Numbered from the stretch's first letter, positions 1 to 7,548 are shown. The stretch: DNA of 12,511 nucleotides from Paracoccaceae bacterium (GCA_021648225.1 JAKITE010000085.1:1-12511); one strand, 5' to 3'. The notes: a model not told the origin generated them from the letters alone. Made by a program: numbers and translations.

Positions 1-480
1 CTGGCCGCCAACGCGGTGCCTTTTCAGGTGATCCCCGGCATTACAGCCGCGTCTGGCTGTGCGTCTTATGCGGGCATTCCGCTGACCCATCGAGACCACG
101 CGCAATCTTGTGTGTTGATCACGGCGCATGGCAAAGACGGCGTGCTTGATCTGGATTGGCAAACCCTGATCAACCCAAGCCAGACCGTGGTGGTCTATAT
201 GGGGCTTGGCAGCCTTGATATTCTGTCGGAACAATTCCTGAAACACGGGCTGGATCCGGCCACACCGGCAGCGGTGGTTGATAACGGCACCCGCAGCAAT
301 CAACAGGTGATAACCGGAACCATATCGGATATTCACCAACGGGTTGCGGATTCAACCATCAAAGGTCCGGCCCTGATCATCATCGGCTCGGTTGTCACCC
401 TGCGCAATGATCTGCGCTGGTTTACGGAATCAAAAAAACCGGATCATCAAATGACATTGCAAGCTCGCGAGAGCCTTTAA
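1..480 (+). CDS. Uroporphyrinogen-III C-methyltransferase (CobA, or C-terminal domain of CysG), 5' partial
   Basis: The reading frame is open from base 1, so the start lies outside the window; 159 C-terminal residues are visible. The family transfers methyl groups from SAM to C2 and C7 of uroporphyrinogen III to make precorrin-2, the precursor of sirohaem and cobalamin, in the cytoplasm. Visible SUMT signatures are IPGITAASGCASYAGIPLTH near the left edge, VVYMGLGSL in the middle, PAAVVDNGTRSNQQ followed by ITGTI, and the terminal GPALIIIGSVVTLRNDLRWF. The missing N-terminus prevents telling a stand-alone CobA from a CysG fusion with the dehydrogenase/chelatase domain. It converges on the membrane-protein gene at 502-1194, with a REP-like palindrome between them. 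Sirohaem serves sulfite reductase, which fits the nearby sulfite dehydrogenase genes. The family call is firm; the fusion state is unknown. Confidence 0.93.
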   Translation: MAANAVPFQVIPGITAASGCASYAGIPLTHRDHAQSCVLITAHGKDGVLDLDWQTLINPSQTVVVYMGLGSLDILSEQFLKHGLDPATPAAVVDNGTRSNQQVITGTISDIHQRVADSTIKGPALIIIGSVVTLRNDLRWFTESKKPDHQMTLQARESL

Positions 481-488
481 TAAAGCCC

Positions 489-511
489 GTAGGGTGGGGT
501 TCTACCCCACC
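489..511 (+). repeat. REP-like palindrome (GTAG + 8-bp arms)
   Basis: GTAG (489-492) is followed directly by a perfect palindrome with arms GGTGGGGT (493-500) and ACCCCACC (504-511) and a 3-base loop. The layout, a GTAG tetranucleotide just 5' of a palindrome, is that of REP elements associated with RAYT (Y1 tyrosine) transposases. A second copy of the same design lies at 1318-1342. It sits between two convergent genes and could act as a transcription barrier, but there is no T-run on either side. It overlaps the last codons and the stop of the minus-strand gene. REP class membership is inference from two copies. Confidence 0.6.
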
Positions 512-1194
512 ACCGCCGCCCCAGCCAGTTTACGTTTCCATGTTTTAATACTGGCGGCGAATTGCAGCACCGAAACGCTGACAACCAGCCACACAAACGG
601 CCAGCGAAACCAGTTTGGTTCCGGTGTTCCGCGATGGAAATCCTGGAAATGCATAAACAGAAAATACGCCGTGTGGATCACAACAATCCCCCACATGATA
701 TAGGTGCCCTGCTGCACAAATTTCCAAACCGAATTGCCAAGTTTGCGCTGGCTGAAATCATTGGAGGTCAGCGCCAGTACCAGCGCATAAAACAACCCGA
801 CAACCCCGATCAGATTAGCCAGCCCCAGCCCGTGTTGAAACATTACATAGCGTTCAAACCCGGGGTGGAATTCCATACCGATCAGGCGAAACAGGTCCCA
901 TTCCATCCAGCCAACCAGAATGATTGCTGCATGCACAAATGCCAAAATAACCCCGTAAATACCAAATTCGCGGCGCCACGGGATCAGACGTTTGGCCTTG
1001 GACCAAAGTCGCGCCAATGGCCCGATCAGCATGGAAAAGGCAATCAGAACCAGCGAGGCATCGCCCACCGCCCGGTTCCATTTATGCATGGGTGACCATT
1101 GCGCCCGCGATTCCAGAAACCCGTAGACCAATATGGCCCCGATAATCATTACAGCCAGATGCCTAAGTTTCCAGTCAAACGGTTTACGTGCCAT
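502..1194 (-). CDS. Ferric-reductase-like transmembrane haem protein (cytochrome b type)
   Basis: A 230-residue integral membrane protein with about six hydrophobic helices (roughly residues 11-27, 43-62, 79-97, 122-143, 165-183 and 197-213). Histidines within helices, His88 (FVHAA) and His174 (VIHTAY), with His121 and His182 nearby, are candidates for b-haem ligation as in the ferric-reductase-like domain family (PF01794), which also contains MsrQ/YedZ. No FAD/NAD-binding domain follows, so it would need an external electron donor or acceptor. I chose the start at 1194 because GGAGG lies five bases upstream; an in-frame ATG at 1236 would add 14 residues without such a site. The last residues (VVG) and the stop codon lie inside the REP-like palindrome. 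It follows soeC on the same strand after a 153-base gap. It could exchange electrons with the quinone pool or a redox partner, but its substrate is unknown. Confidence 0.75.
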   Translation of the reverse strand: MARKPFDWKLRHLAVMIIGAILVYGFLESRAQWSPMHKWNRAVGDASLVLIAFSMLIGPLARLWSKAKRLIPWRREFGIYGVILAFVHAAIILVGWMEWDLFRLIGMEFHPGFERYVMFQHGLGLANLIGVVGLFYALVLALTSNDFSQRKLGNSVWKFVQQGTYIMWGIVVIHTAYFLFMHFQDFHRGTPEPNWFRWPFVWLVVSVSVLQFAASIKTWKRKLAGAAVVG

Positions 1195-1282
1195 TATTGC
1201 CTCCATGCAGCGATACCCGAAAATCAGGGTCCCCATGTTTGACCAGCACCGGCGGCAAAATAGAAATGAATTTCGCGTGAAA

Positions 1283-1303
1283 ATTGTAACGCTTTGTCAC
1301 AAA
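1283..1303 (-). promoter_or_regulatory. Possible promoter/operator of the ferric-reductase-like gene
   Basis: Read on the minus strand there is a good -10 match, TACAAT (1288-1283). Four bases upstream of it is the inverted repeat TTTGT-G-ACAAA (1303-1293), which would overlap the spacer and -35 area. No clear -35 hexamer is seen at 17 bases. This lies 89 bases upstream of the chosen start codon and downstream of the REP-like palindrome that follows soeC. It may therefore give this gene its own promoter, possibly with a dimeric regulator. Weak evidence; no known regulator motif recognised. Confidence 0.25.
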
Positions 1304-1317
1304 CAGGCATAAAACCC

Positions 1318-1342
1318 GTAGGGTGCGTGGTTTCCACGCACC
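1318..1342 (+). repeat. REP-like palindrome (GTAG + 9-bp arms), second copy
   Basis: GTAG (1318-1321) is followed directly by arms GGTGCGTGG (1322-1330) and CCACGCACC (1334-1342) around a TTT loop. It shares the CCCGTAGGGTG lead-in and the ACC-rich 3' side with the copy at 489-511, in the same orientation. The arms differ in compensating ways, so pairing is kept while sequence is not. It lies five bases beyond the soeC stop codon, where it could stabilise or end the soe transcript. Confidence 0.6.
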
Positions 1343-1347
1343 GCTGC

Positions 1348-2226
1348 CTAGCGTTTATCGTAATACAGGCCTACCACATGCTCGGCCTCGGCAAAAAACA
1401 GCCAACGTGACACAAACAGCCCGACCACATGCAGCAAAATCACCAGCGCCGCAATGATATGGCCTGCATCCGAAAACAAAATCAACGTCGCCGGAATAAC
1501 CGCTGTCAGCGCAATCGAGATCATCCGCAGTTTGGCGCTGTGTTTGCGCCCGACCACATGCATCATCTCGTGCATCAGGTAATTACTGCCGGAATGCGGC
1601 TTTTCCAACAGCCGCACCTTGCCCAGCCCCGACAGGCCCGTGGCGGTTTCAATGGTATGGCCGGATTTGGAAAAAGCTCCATCGCCCTGCATCCATGCCA
1701 ATACCTGCACCACAGCCAGAATGGCCAGCAAAACTCCGGCCACCTGCATTTGTGCGGCCAGCAACGCGCCCCCTGCGGCTGCATATAAAAAGAACAATAA
1801 TGTGGTTGAATGCGCGTTCCAGCGCGGCACGGTTTTCATCTGTGCATAGATCATCGAGGTGGTAAACACAGTGCCCGCCGCCAGCGCCGATGAAAGCCAG
1901 CCAAGCGCTGCGATGCGGGTATCCAGAAACGCCCAGCAACAGGCATAAATAAAGAATACAATCAGGGTCAGCACCGCCAGAATGCCTTCGCGTGATAACC
2001 AACTGGTTTTCCACTGGCTAAACGCCCGCCATGCCCGTTGCGGATTGCCAAGATGAAAGGTCGAGGCCAGCAGGCCAATGGTGGCAAGGCCTAGGCCAAG
2101 GGTCGCAAACACCGCGACCACAACCATACCCGAAACATCCGGCAGACCAAGGCCCATCCAGAAGATAAGGCCAAAACCAAGCCCCGACAGGGCGGTGAAA
2201 ACAATAACTGATGGTGCTGGATGCAT
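1348..2226 (-). CDS. soeC: SoeC-type membrane anchor of molybdoenzyme (DmsC family)
   Basis: A 292-residue polytopic membrane protein with about eight hydrophobic helices. It belongs to the DmsC-type anchor family and carries the hallmark segment FHLGNPQRAWRAFSQWKTSW (residues 57-76) followed by LSREG, which lies near the quinone site in related anchors. In SoeABC this subunit holds the complex at the inner face of the cytoplasmic membrane and passes electrons from the iron-sulfur subunit to quinone. Its ATG shares one base with the soeB stop (TGATG on the minus strand), indicating translational coupling. The C-terminus ends FAEAEHVVGLYYDKR. A DMSO-reductase anchor is the main alternative; the cytoplasmic catalytic subunit (no Tat signal) favours sulfite oxidation. 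The anchor family is near certain; the substrate is inferred from the partners. Confidence 0.8.
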   Translation of the reverse strand: MHPAPSVIVFTALSGLGFGLIFWMGLGLPDVSGMVVVAVFATLGLGLATIGLLASTFHLGNPQRAWRAFSQWKTSWLSREGILAVLTLIVFFIYACCWAFLDTRIAALGWLSSALAAGTVFTTSMIYAQMKTVPRWNAHSTTLLFFLYAAAGGALLAAQMQVAGVLLAILAVVQVLAWMQGDGAFSKSGHTIETATGLSGLGKVRLLEKPHSGSNYLMHEMMHVVGRKHSAKLRMISIALTAVIPATLILFSDAGHIIAALVILLHVVGLFVSRWLFFAEAEHVVGLYYDKR

Positions 2227-2972
2227 CAGAGCTTCTCCAATGTGCGATCAAGCCAGCCGATAAAGCCGCCTGTTGTTTCGTCTTGCGCCAAAAGCGGCCC
2301 CAGAACATCAAGTTCTGGTGTGATGTCGGCTTTGGGTCGGGGTGGCAGGTATTTGTTAACGGGTTTGGTGCCCATGGCAGGCATCAAATCCATGCCGCCG
2401 CGCGCGGCAGACAGAATGGAAACATTTGAATTCGGATCCGCAAAATCACCAAAATGACGTGCGCCTGCGGGGCAGGTTTTTACGCAACTTGGCACGCGTT
2501 CATCCTCAGGAATATTTTCGTTATAAATCCGGTCCACGCAAAGGGTGCATTTTTTCATTACCCCCTCGACCTTGTCGAGTTCGCGCGCGCCATACGGGCA
2601 AGCCCATGCACATAAGCCGCAGCCGATGCAATGGTCCTCGTTGACCAGCACAATGCCGTCTTCCTCACGCTTGTAACTCGCGCCCGTGGGGCAAACGGTG
2701 ACGCAAGGCGCGTCTTCGCAATGCAGGCAGGATTTGGGGAAATGCACGGTTTGGGCGGAACAGCCCTCGGCTTTGGCCTCGAATGTATGCACGCGGTTAA
2801 GGAACGTTCCCACAGGGTCTGCACCATAAGCATCAACGTCTGAAAGCGGCGCGCCGTAACTGGTGGTGTTCCATTCCTTGCAGGAAATCACGCAGGCATG
2901 GCAGCCAACGCAAGTATCCAGATCAATGACAAGGCCGAGTTTTTTGGCGGTTTGGGTTGGTAATTGGGTCAT
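2226..2972 (-). CDS. soeB: SoeB-type iron-sulfur subunit with four [4Fe-4S] clusters
   Basis: A 248-residue ferredoxin-like electron-transfer subunit linking the molybdenum subunit to the membrane anchor. Numbered from the ATG at 2972, the cysteine groups are C21-x2-C24-x2-C27-x3-C31, C82-x2-C85-x4-C90-x3-C94, C115-x2-C118-x2-C121-x3-C125 and the pair C142-x2-C145 with C163-x3-C167, enough for four cubane clusters as in DmsB/PsrB. The start at 2972 overlaps the soeA stop as ATGA and has AAGGA six bases upstream. The alternative ATG at 2978 adds two residues but sits against the ribosome-binding site. Only one base is shared with soeC. No signal peptide is seen, so the protein is cytoplasmic, as expected for SoeB. 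Confidence 0.85.
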   Translation of the reverse strand: MTQLPTQTAKKLGLVIDLDTCVGCHACVISCKEWNTTSYGAPLSDVDAYGADPVGTFLNRVHTFEAKAEGCSAQTVHFPKSCLHCEDAPCVTVCPTGASYKREEDGIVLVNEDHCIGCGLCAWACPYGARELDKVEGVMKKCTLCVDRIYNENIPEDERVPSCVKTCPAGARHFGDFADPNSNVSILSAARGGMDLMPAMGTKPVNKYLPPRPKADITPELDVLGPLLAQDETTGGFIGWLDRTLEKL

Positions 2973-5806
2973 GACCATTCCTTCCCGTAAGATACATTTT
3001 TCGGGCCAACGCCAACCGGCGAGGTTTGCGCCGGAATATCCGGTTGGGTCTGGATATGATCTGGCGGCGGCACCCGTTTGATTTTAACCCGCAAGTCGAA
3101 CCAAGCCGCCTGCCCCGTGACCGGATCAGAATTGGCCCAGCGCAAACCATCACCCCTGGAGGGTAGCAATTCATGAATAAGGTGATTCAGCAAAAAGCCT
3201 TTGGTGGCCTCGGGCGCGTCCGTCGATAAGGCCCACGCGCCTTTGCGTTTGCCAATGGCGTTCCATGTCCAGATGGTTTTGCCGTTCAGGGCATCCATGC
3301 GCACAACCGGCACTTCGATTTCGCCGTGAACCGAGGTTATTACCGCCCAGTCATCATCCGTAAAGCCGTGTTCTTCCCACAGCGCGCCGGAAATAAACAT
3401 CGGATTGGTGCCGTGAATTTGCCGCAACCATGCGTTTTGCGACCCCCAGGAATGATACATCGCCATCGGGCGCTGGGTCAGGGCATGGATCGGATATTCA
3501 TCAACGCTTACAATGCTTTGCTCAAATGGTTCATACCAGATCGGCAGCGGATCCATGGTGGCAGACAATTGCGCGCGAAGATGTTCAGGCGGCTGGAGCG
3601 CGCCTTTGCCATCGGCTGCATTGCGGAATTTTTGCAGGATTTCTTGATAAACCGTAAACACATAAGGCATTTCAACATCAAAAATACCGCGCTCCACCGC
3701 CCATTGCTGATAACCTTTGTTCCATGGCTTGAAATAGGCGTTTTCAGGGTCGATATGGTCAATCCAGAACCCGCCATTATCAATATATTGCTGGATCTGG
3801 TTCGGGTTGGGTTCGCCGCGACCCTTGCCTTTGCCATCCTTGCCACGAAACCCGGCCAGCGGCCCAACGCCGGGGCGGCGTTGGTGGTTGGTGATGTAAT
3901 CAGCGTAATCTTTATAGATCGCGGAGCCGTCTTCATTGGTCATACCCGGCAATCCGAGTTTCACACCCAGTTGAATTAGTGCCGTTTGAAAACCGCGCAC
4001 ATCGCGATCAGGCTCGACCACCGGCCAGCGGATACTGTCTGCGGCGGCATCGGGTTCGCAAATTGGCCGGTCAAGCAGGCTGATGCAATCATGGCGTTCC
4101 AGATAGGTGGTGTCGGGCAGAATAAGGTCGGCAAAAGCCACCATCTCTGAGCTATACGCATCGGAATAAATGATATGCGGGATGACATAATCGCCGTTTT
4201 CATCCTTGTCGCGCAGCATATCCATAACGCCGCCGGTATTCATGGAGCTGTTCCACGACATGTTGGCCATATACATAAACAACGTGTCGATTTTATACGG
4301 GTCACCGGCATGGGCGTTGGAAATCACCATATGCATCATGCCGTGGGCCGATAGCGGATTTTCCCATGTAAAAGCTTTGTCGATGCGTTTGGCTTTGCCG
4401 TTTTCATCCAGACACAGGTCTTCCGGCCCGCGCGGGTAACCCAGATGCGGGCCATTCAGAGGCTTGCCGGGGGTGACGGTATGGTGGGGTTTCGGGTGAC
4501 CCTCAACCGGTTTGGGGTATGGCGGTTTGAACCGCATGCCGCCGGGGCATTCAACCGAGCCGAGCAGGATTTGCAGCATATGCAGCGCGCGGGCAGTTTG
4601 AAAGCCGTTGGAATGGGCTGAAATACCACGCATGGCATGGAAACTGACCGGACGGCCAATCATTTTTTCGTGCTTTTCGCCCTTAAAATCAGTCCAAGGG
4701 ATGTCGAGGGTTATTTCTTCCTCAAACGCCACCCGCGCCAGTTCGGCAGCAATTTTACGAATACGATCCGCCGGAATACCACAGCGTTCGGCCACTGCAT
4801 CGGGCGTGTATTCGTCGGTCATGTATTTATCAGCCATGATCTGAAATGCCGGTTTGCAGGTGATACCATCAACCGTTTGGTCGCCGTGCAGCGCAGGTTT
4901 TACACCGACGGTATCCCATGGAACCGCCTTACCATTCACCCGATCCCAAACCATTTCTTTGCCGTTTTTATCACGGATCATCAGGCCAGATTCGTCGCTG
5001 GCCGCATCGGTGTTCACCAGAAACGGCAGGTTGGTATAGCGGATCAGATAATCCAGATCGACCTTACCGGCGCGCAGCAATTCATGCACAAGTGCAAGAA
5101 TAAACAACCCGTCTGTGCCCGGTGTAATCCCGACCCATTCATCGGCAATGGCGTTATATCCCGAACGAACAGGATTAACCCCGATGACCTTGGCACCGCG
5201 TGCTTTCAATTTCCCGAGGCCGATTTTAATCGGGTTGGAATCGTGGTCTTCGGCCACACCAAAAATCATGAACAATTTGGTCCGGTCCCAATCCGGCGTG
5301 CCAAATTCCCAGAACGCGCCGCCCATGGTATAGATGCCGCCCGCCGCCATATTAACCGAGCAAAACCCGCCATGGGCCGCGTAATTTGGCGTGCCAAATT
5401 GCTGCGCCCACCAGCTTGTCATGGATTGCGATTGATCCCGCCCCGTAAAAAACGCCAACTTTTCCGGTGCGGTTTCACGAATGGGTTTCAGCCAGCCAGC
5501 GGCAATTTCAAAGGCTTCGTCCCATGAAATATCTTCAAACTTGCCTTCGCCACGTTCGCCAACCCGTTTCATCGGGTTGCGCAGACGAGAAGGCGCGTAA
5601 TGCTGCATAATTCCAGCCGAGCCTTTGGCACAAAGCACCCCGCGATTGACCGGATGGTCTTTGTTGCCCTCGATATATTTGACCTTGCCGTCTTTCATAT
5701 GGACATTGATTCCACAACGGCAGGCACACATATAACAGGTGGTCTGGCGGATTTCATCGCTGACCTCTGGCGAGGTATCCAATTGTGGCTGGTGGTGTTT
5801 GGTCAT
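2969..5806 (-). CDS. soeA: SoeA-type molybdopterin sulfite dehydrogenase, catalytic subunit
   Basis: A 945-residue molybdopterin oxidoreductase of the DMSO-reductase superfamily (PsrA/PhsA/SoeA branch). The N-terminal [4Fe-4S] motif is C24-x2-C27-x3-C31 with the fourth cysteine at C59, followed by KG. C149 in AAHGGFCSVNMA is the candidate molybdenum ligand. FFTGRDQSQS, FGVAEDHDSNPIK and GVNPVRSGYNAIADEWVG are further cofactor-binding stretches. There is no Tat signal, so the enzyme is cytoplasmic. This matches SoeA, which oxidises sulfite to sulfate, and argues against periplasmic DmsA or thiosulfate reductase. I chose the ATG at 5806 because GGGGA lies five bases upstream and the family N-terminus starts close to the cysteine motif; the ATG at 5884 would add 26 unlikely residues. 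The stop overlaps the soeB start by four bases. Likely sulfite sources are organosulfonates and other organic sulfur compounds. The family is certain; sulfite specificity is inferred. Confidence 0.82.
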   Translation of the reverse strand: MTKHHQPQLDTSPEVSDEIRQTTCYMCACRCGINVHMKDGKVKYIEGNKDHPVNRGVLCAKGSAGIMQHYAPSRLRNPMKRVGERGEGKFEDISWDEAFEIAAGWLKPIRETAPEKLAFFTGRDQSQSMTSWWAQQFGTPNYAAHGGFCSVNMAAGGIYTMGGAFWEFGTPDWDRTKLFMIFGVAEDHDSNPIKIGLGKLKARGAKVIGVNPVRSGYNAIADEWVGITPGTDGLFILALVHELLRAGKVDLDYLIRYTNLPFLVNTDAASDESGLMIRDKNGKEMVWDRVNGKAVPWDTVGVKPALHGDQTVDGITCKPAFQIMADKYMTDEYTPDAVAERCGIPADRIRKIAAELARVAFEEEITLDIPWTDFKGEKHEKMIGRPVSFHAMRGISAHSNGFQTARALHMLQILLGSVECPGGMRFKPPYPKPVEGHPKPHHTVTPGKPLNGPHLGYPRGPEDLCLDENGKAKRIDKAFTWENPLSAHGMMHMVISNAHAGDPYKIDTLFMYMANMSWNSSMNTGGVMDMLRDKDENGDYVIPHIIYSDAYSSEMVAFADLILPDTTYLERHDCISLLDRPICEPDAAADSIRWPVVEPDRDVRGFQTALIQLGVKLGLPGMTNEDGSAIYKDYADYITNHQRRPGVGPLAGFRGKDGKGKGRGEPNPNQIQQYIDNGGFWIDHIDPENAYFKPWNKGYQQWAVERGIFDVEMPYVFTVYQEILQKFRNAADGKGALQPPEHLRAQLSATMDPLPIWYEPFEQSIVSVDEYPIHALTQRPMAMYHSWGSQNAWLRQIHGTNPMFISGALWEEHGFTDDDWAVITSVHGEIEVPVVRMDALNGKTIWTWNAIGKRKGAWALSTDAPEATKGFLLNHLIHELLPSRGDGLRWANSDPVTGQAAWFDLRVKIKRVPPPDHIQTQPDIPAQTSPVGVGPKNVSYGKEWS

Positions 5807-5913
5807 AACGTCCCCGAATCTTGTGCAGCCATTTTGGACAGGCCTTAACCATCCTGCATAATACATTCCAAAATTGCAATCCATAACAATATCAGGAGAA
5901 GTTGCCGCATGCC

Positions 5914-5932
5914 AAAAAAAGCCCGCTCGGGC
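5914..5932 (-). terminator. Candidate rho-independent terminator on the minus strand
   Basis: On the minus strand GCCCG (5932-5928) and CGGGC (5925-5921) can pair around AG (a 4-bp stem with a GAGC loop is more realistic), followed at once by seven T. It lies about 115 bases past the SDR stop and upstream of soeA, so it would end the SDR/YjbR transcript. The same stretch offers a competing pairing of CATGCC with GGCATG around the stem and T-run. The stem is short, so strength is uncertain. Confidence 0.5.
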
Positions 5933-5942
5933 ATGGCCCTCG

Positions 5943-5962
5943 GCTGCGCCTTCGGGTGCAGC
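5943..5962 (+). other. GC-rich hairpin with TTCG tetraloop in the soeA/SDR spacer
   Basis: GCTGCGCC (5943-5950) pairs with GGTGCAGC (5955-5962) over eight base pairs (one G-T) around the loop TTCG closed by C-G, a very stable RNA tetraloop if read on the + strand. It is 10 bases from the minus-strand terminator candidate. No T-run follows on the + strand. The rest of 5807-6045 shows no convincing gene. The soeA promoter should lie in 5807-5913, but I see no clear -35/-10 pair, only a TATTAT (5856-5851 on the minus strand). Confidence 0.4.
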
Positions 5963-6045
5963 AGCAGCGATGCTGCGGCTGGATTTGAGTATTTATGGCA
6001 ACAAAGAAGCCGGCGGGTATCCCGAGGCGGAAATGGCGGCAATTT

Positions 6046-6807
6046 TTATGAAATCAAGCCAACCCGCCGCCGGATTTCTTCATCCCTGAGGGCTATTTCC
6101 TGCCCTGCAAATTCGTGGGCCGCACCCCCTGCCAGCCATGCAATGGCTCGGGCGGGCCATTCCGGCGGGATATGCACGCTTGGATCCATTTCGCTAACCG
6201 GATTAATGCCCGATGCCTTGATGCGCACCTGCATATCGGTCATCACCGTGCCGGGGCTTAGGCCGACAACATCGACAATATCACCGTTTTCCAGATGCGC
6301 CATTTTGGTCAACATTGCTGCACCGGCTTTGGCAGCGCAATAATGGCTCCAGCCTTCCAGCGGGCTATGCGCCGCGCCGCTGGAAATGTTGATAATCGTG
6401 CCCGAACCCTGTTCCACCATCAATGGCAGCACCGCCCGCATACCGTAATAAACCGCATTCAAATTGACCTGAATGGTTTTGGCCCAATCGGTAGGGTCGC
6501 TATCGGTAATGCGTTTGATCGGGTCAATCACGCCGGCATTATTGACCAGAATATCCACCCGTCCAAAAGCATCAATACAGCGGCGCAGCACAACATCATG
6601 GCCAAGGTATCGCGACATATCCGAGGCCAGAAAATCGGCCTTGCCACCCGTTGCACGAATATCGTTAACAATGGCTTCGATTTGATCGCGGGACCGTGCC
6701 GTTAAAAAAACCGACGCGCCTTTTGCGGCAAATTCACGCGCGGTTGCGGCACCGATGCCTCGGCTGGCACCGGTGATGATGGCGGTTTTTCCGGTCAGGT
6801 CTGTCAT
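6046..6807 (-). CDS. Short-chain dehydrogenase/reductase (SDR, classical type)
   Basis: A 253-residue NAD(P)-dependent oxidoreductase with a Rossmann fold. Visible classical SDR motifs are the cofactor loop TGASRGIG (12-19), NNAG (89-92), Asn115, Ser142/Ser143 (ISSGAA), the catalytic Tyr156 and Lys160 in SHYCAAK, and SPGTVMTDM (184-192). Arg38 and Arg40 after the second strand (TARSR) suggest a preference for NADPH. The substrate cannot be told from sequence; the C-terminal part contains VHIPPEWPARAIAWLAGGAA, in the usual place for the SDR tail. Its ATG overlaps the stop of the YjbR-family gene by four bases (ATGA), so the two are probably translated together. A terminator candidate lies downstream at 5914-5932. 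Confidence 0.93.
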   Translation of the reverse strand: MTDLTGKTAIITGASRGIGAATAREFAAKGASVFLTARSRDQIEAIVNDIRATGGKADFLASDMSRYLGHDVVLRRCIDAFGRVDILVNNAGVIDPIKRITDSDPTDWAKTIQVNLNAVYYGMRAVLPLMVEQGSGTIINISSGAAHSPLEGWSHYCAAKAGAAMLTKMAHLENGDIVDVVGLSPGTVMTDMQVRIKASGINPVSEMDPSVHIPPEWPARAIAWLAGGAAHEFAGQEIALRDEEIRRRVGLIS

Positions 6808-7160
6808 TTTAATCCCAATTCTTTTTGCAGTTTTTCGGTCAGTTTGGCGGTGATAATTTCATGGGCCGCGATGATGTGCTTTTTGAATTCACCAGCGGAT
6901 AATGCTTCGGGTTTTTCCAATTGCACCCATTTGGCCCGCGCCAGATAGGGGGCGGGAATGATGTCGGGCATTTGCGGTAATATCTCGAATGCCAAATCCG
7001 AGCACTTAAAACTGAATTTCGGCCCCTCGCCCTGCCCCCAGCGTGAACAGATGGCAAATATCTTGCCGCCAACCTTCCAGACCGAGGCATTGCCCCACTG
7101 GATTACATTGGTTGTCGCGATCAATCTGCCGCAAAATATATCAAATTCTTCGCGTGTCAT
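6804..7160 (-). CDS. MmcQ/YjbR-family protein
   Basis: A 118-residue small protein of the MmcQ/YjbR family (CyaY-like fold). Characteristic stretches are WGNASVWKVGGKIFAI (22-37), PKFSFKCSDLAFEILPQMP (47-65) and PAPYLARAKWVQL (70-82). The family is often labelled DNA-binding, but no specific role is established. The start MTREEFDIFC is typical for the family, and the ribosome-binding site is weak (AGGTTG). It overlaps the SDR gene by four bases and begins 32 bases after the end of the broken metallo-beta-lactamase gene. It may once have been the second gene of a three-gene unit with that gene. Confidence 0.88.
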   Translation of the reverse strand: MTREEFDIFCGRLIATTNVIQWGNASVWKVGGKIFAICSRWGQGEGPKFSFKCSDLAFEILPQMPDIIPAPYLARAKWVQLEKPEALSAGEFKKHIIAAHEIITAKLTEKLQKELGLK

Positions 7161-7517
7161 GGCAGCAACCTAAGCGCAAATTCACCCGAATTCTAGCCAA
7201 ATTCGGTCACGTCAATCGGGGCGTAGCTTTCCCATTGATAGGATGCGGTCACCCGTCGCGCTGCGTATAATTCTTTGCCGTTGGAGCGCACATTGATGAT
7301 GCCGGAAAGCTTTTTGATAAACCGCTGGCGGGCCTCGCGGTTTAGCAGGCTGTCGGAATAGCGCAGGCTTGGGTCTGCGTCATGGGTTGTCTCGGGCAAA
7401 ATAACGGGGTTTGACCGGTCTTCGCCAAATGTGGCGGCGATTTCGGTGGAAAACAGCAAATGCTGTTCAGACCGTCCGGCCCTGCCCAGCGCCCCCGGAA
7501 AACTGGCGCATGGCTTA

Positions 7518-7548
7518 GGGTCAGGACCTATTAATCCTGCGCCATCAG
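7518..7548 (+). repeat. Left terminal inverted repeat of the MITE-like element
   Basis: 31 bases, matching the reverse complement of 7754-7784 at 30 of 31 positions; the only difference is G here (GCGCCATCAG end) against A in the partner. The last base, G7548, also begins the outer arm of internal hairpin 1. Confidence 0.88.

Noticed and set aside
493..511. REP-like palindrome as a classical bidirectional rho-independent terminator
   Set aside because: The stem would suit, but there is no T-run on either strand, so I call it a repeat that may still reduce read-through.
3326..3979. + strand open frame of 217 codons
   Set aside because: Antisense shadow of soeA without motifs or a good ribosome-binding site.
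4637..5527. Long + strand open frame of 296 codons
   Set aside because: Entirely antisense to soeA, whose protein is strongly conserved; no motif in the antisense product.
5807..5884. 26-residue N-terminal extension of SoeA as a signal peptide
   Set aside because: No twin-arginine motif and no conserved sequence; the ATG at 5806 has the better ribosome-binding site and the expected distance to the Fe-S motif.
5909..6343. Open frame on the + strand of 144 codons across the soeA/SDR spacer
   Set aside because: Most of it is antisense to the SDR gene, the rest covers the terminator and hairpin region, and the protein shows no recognisable family.
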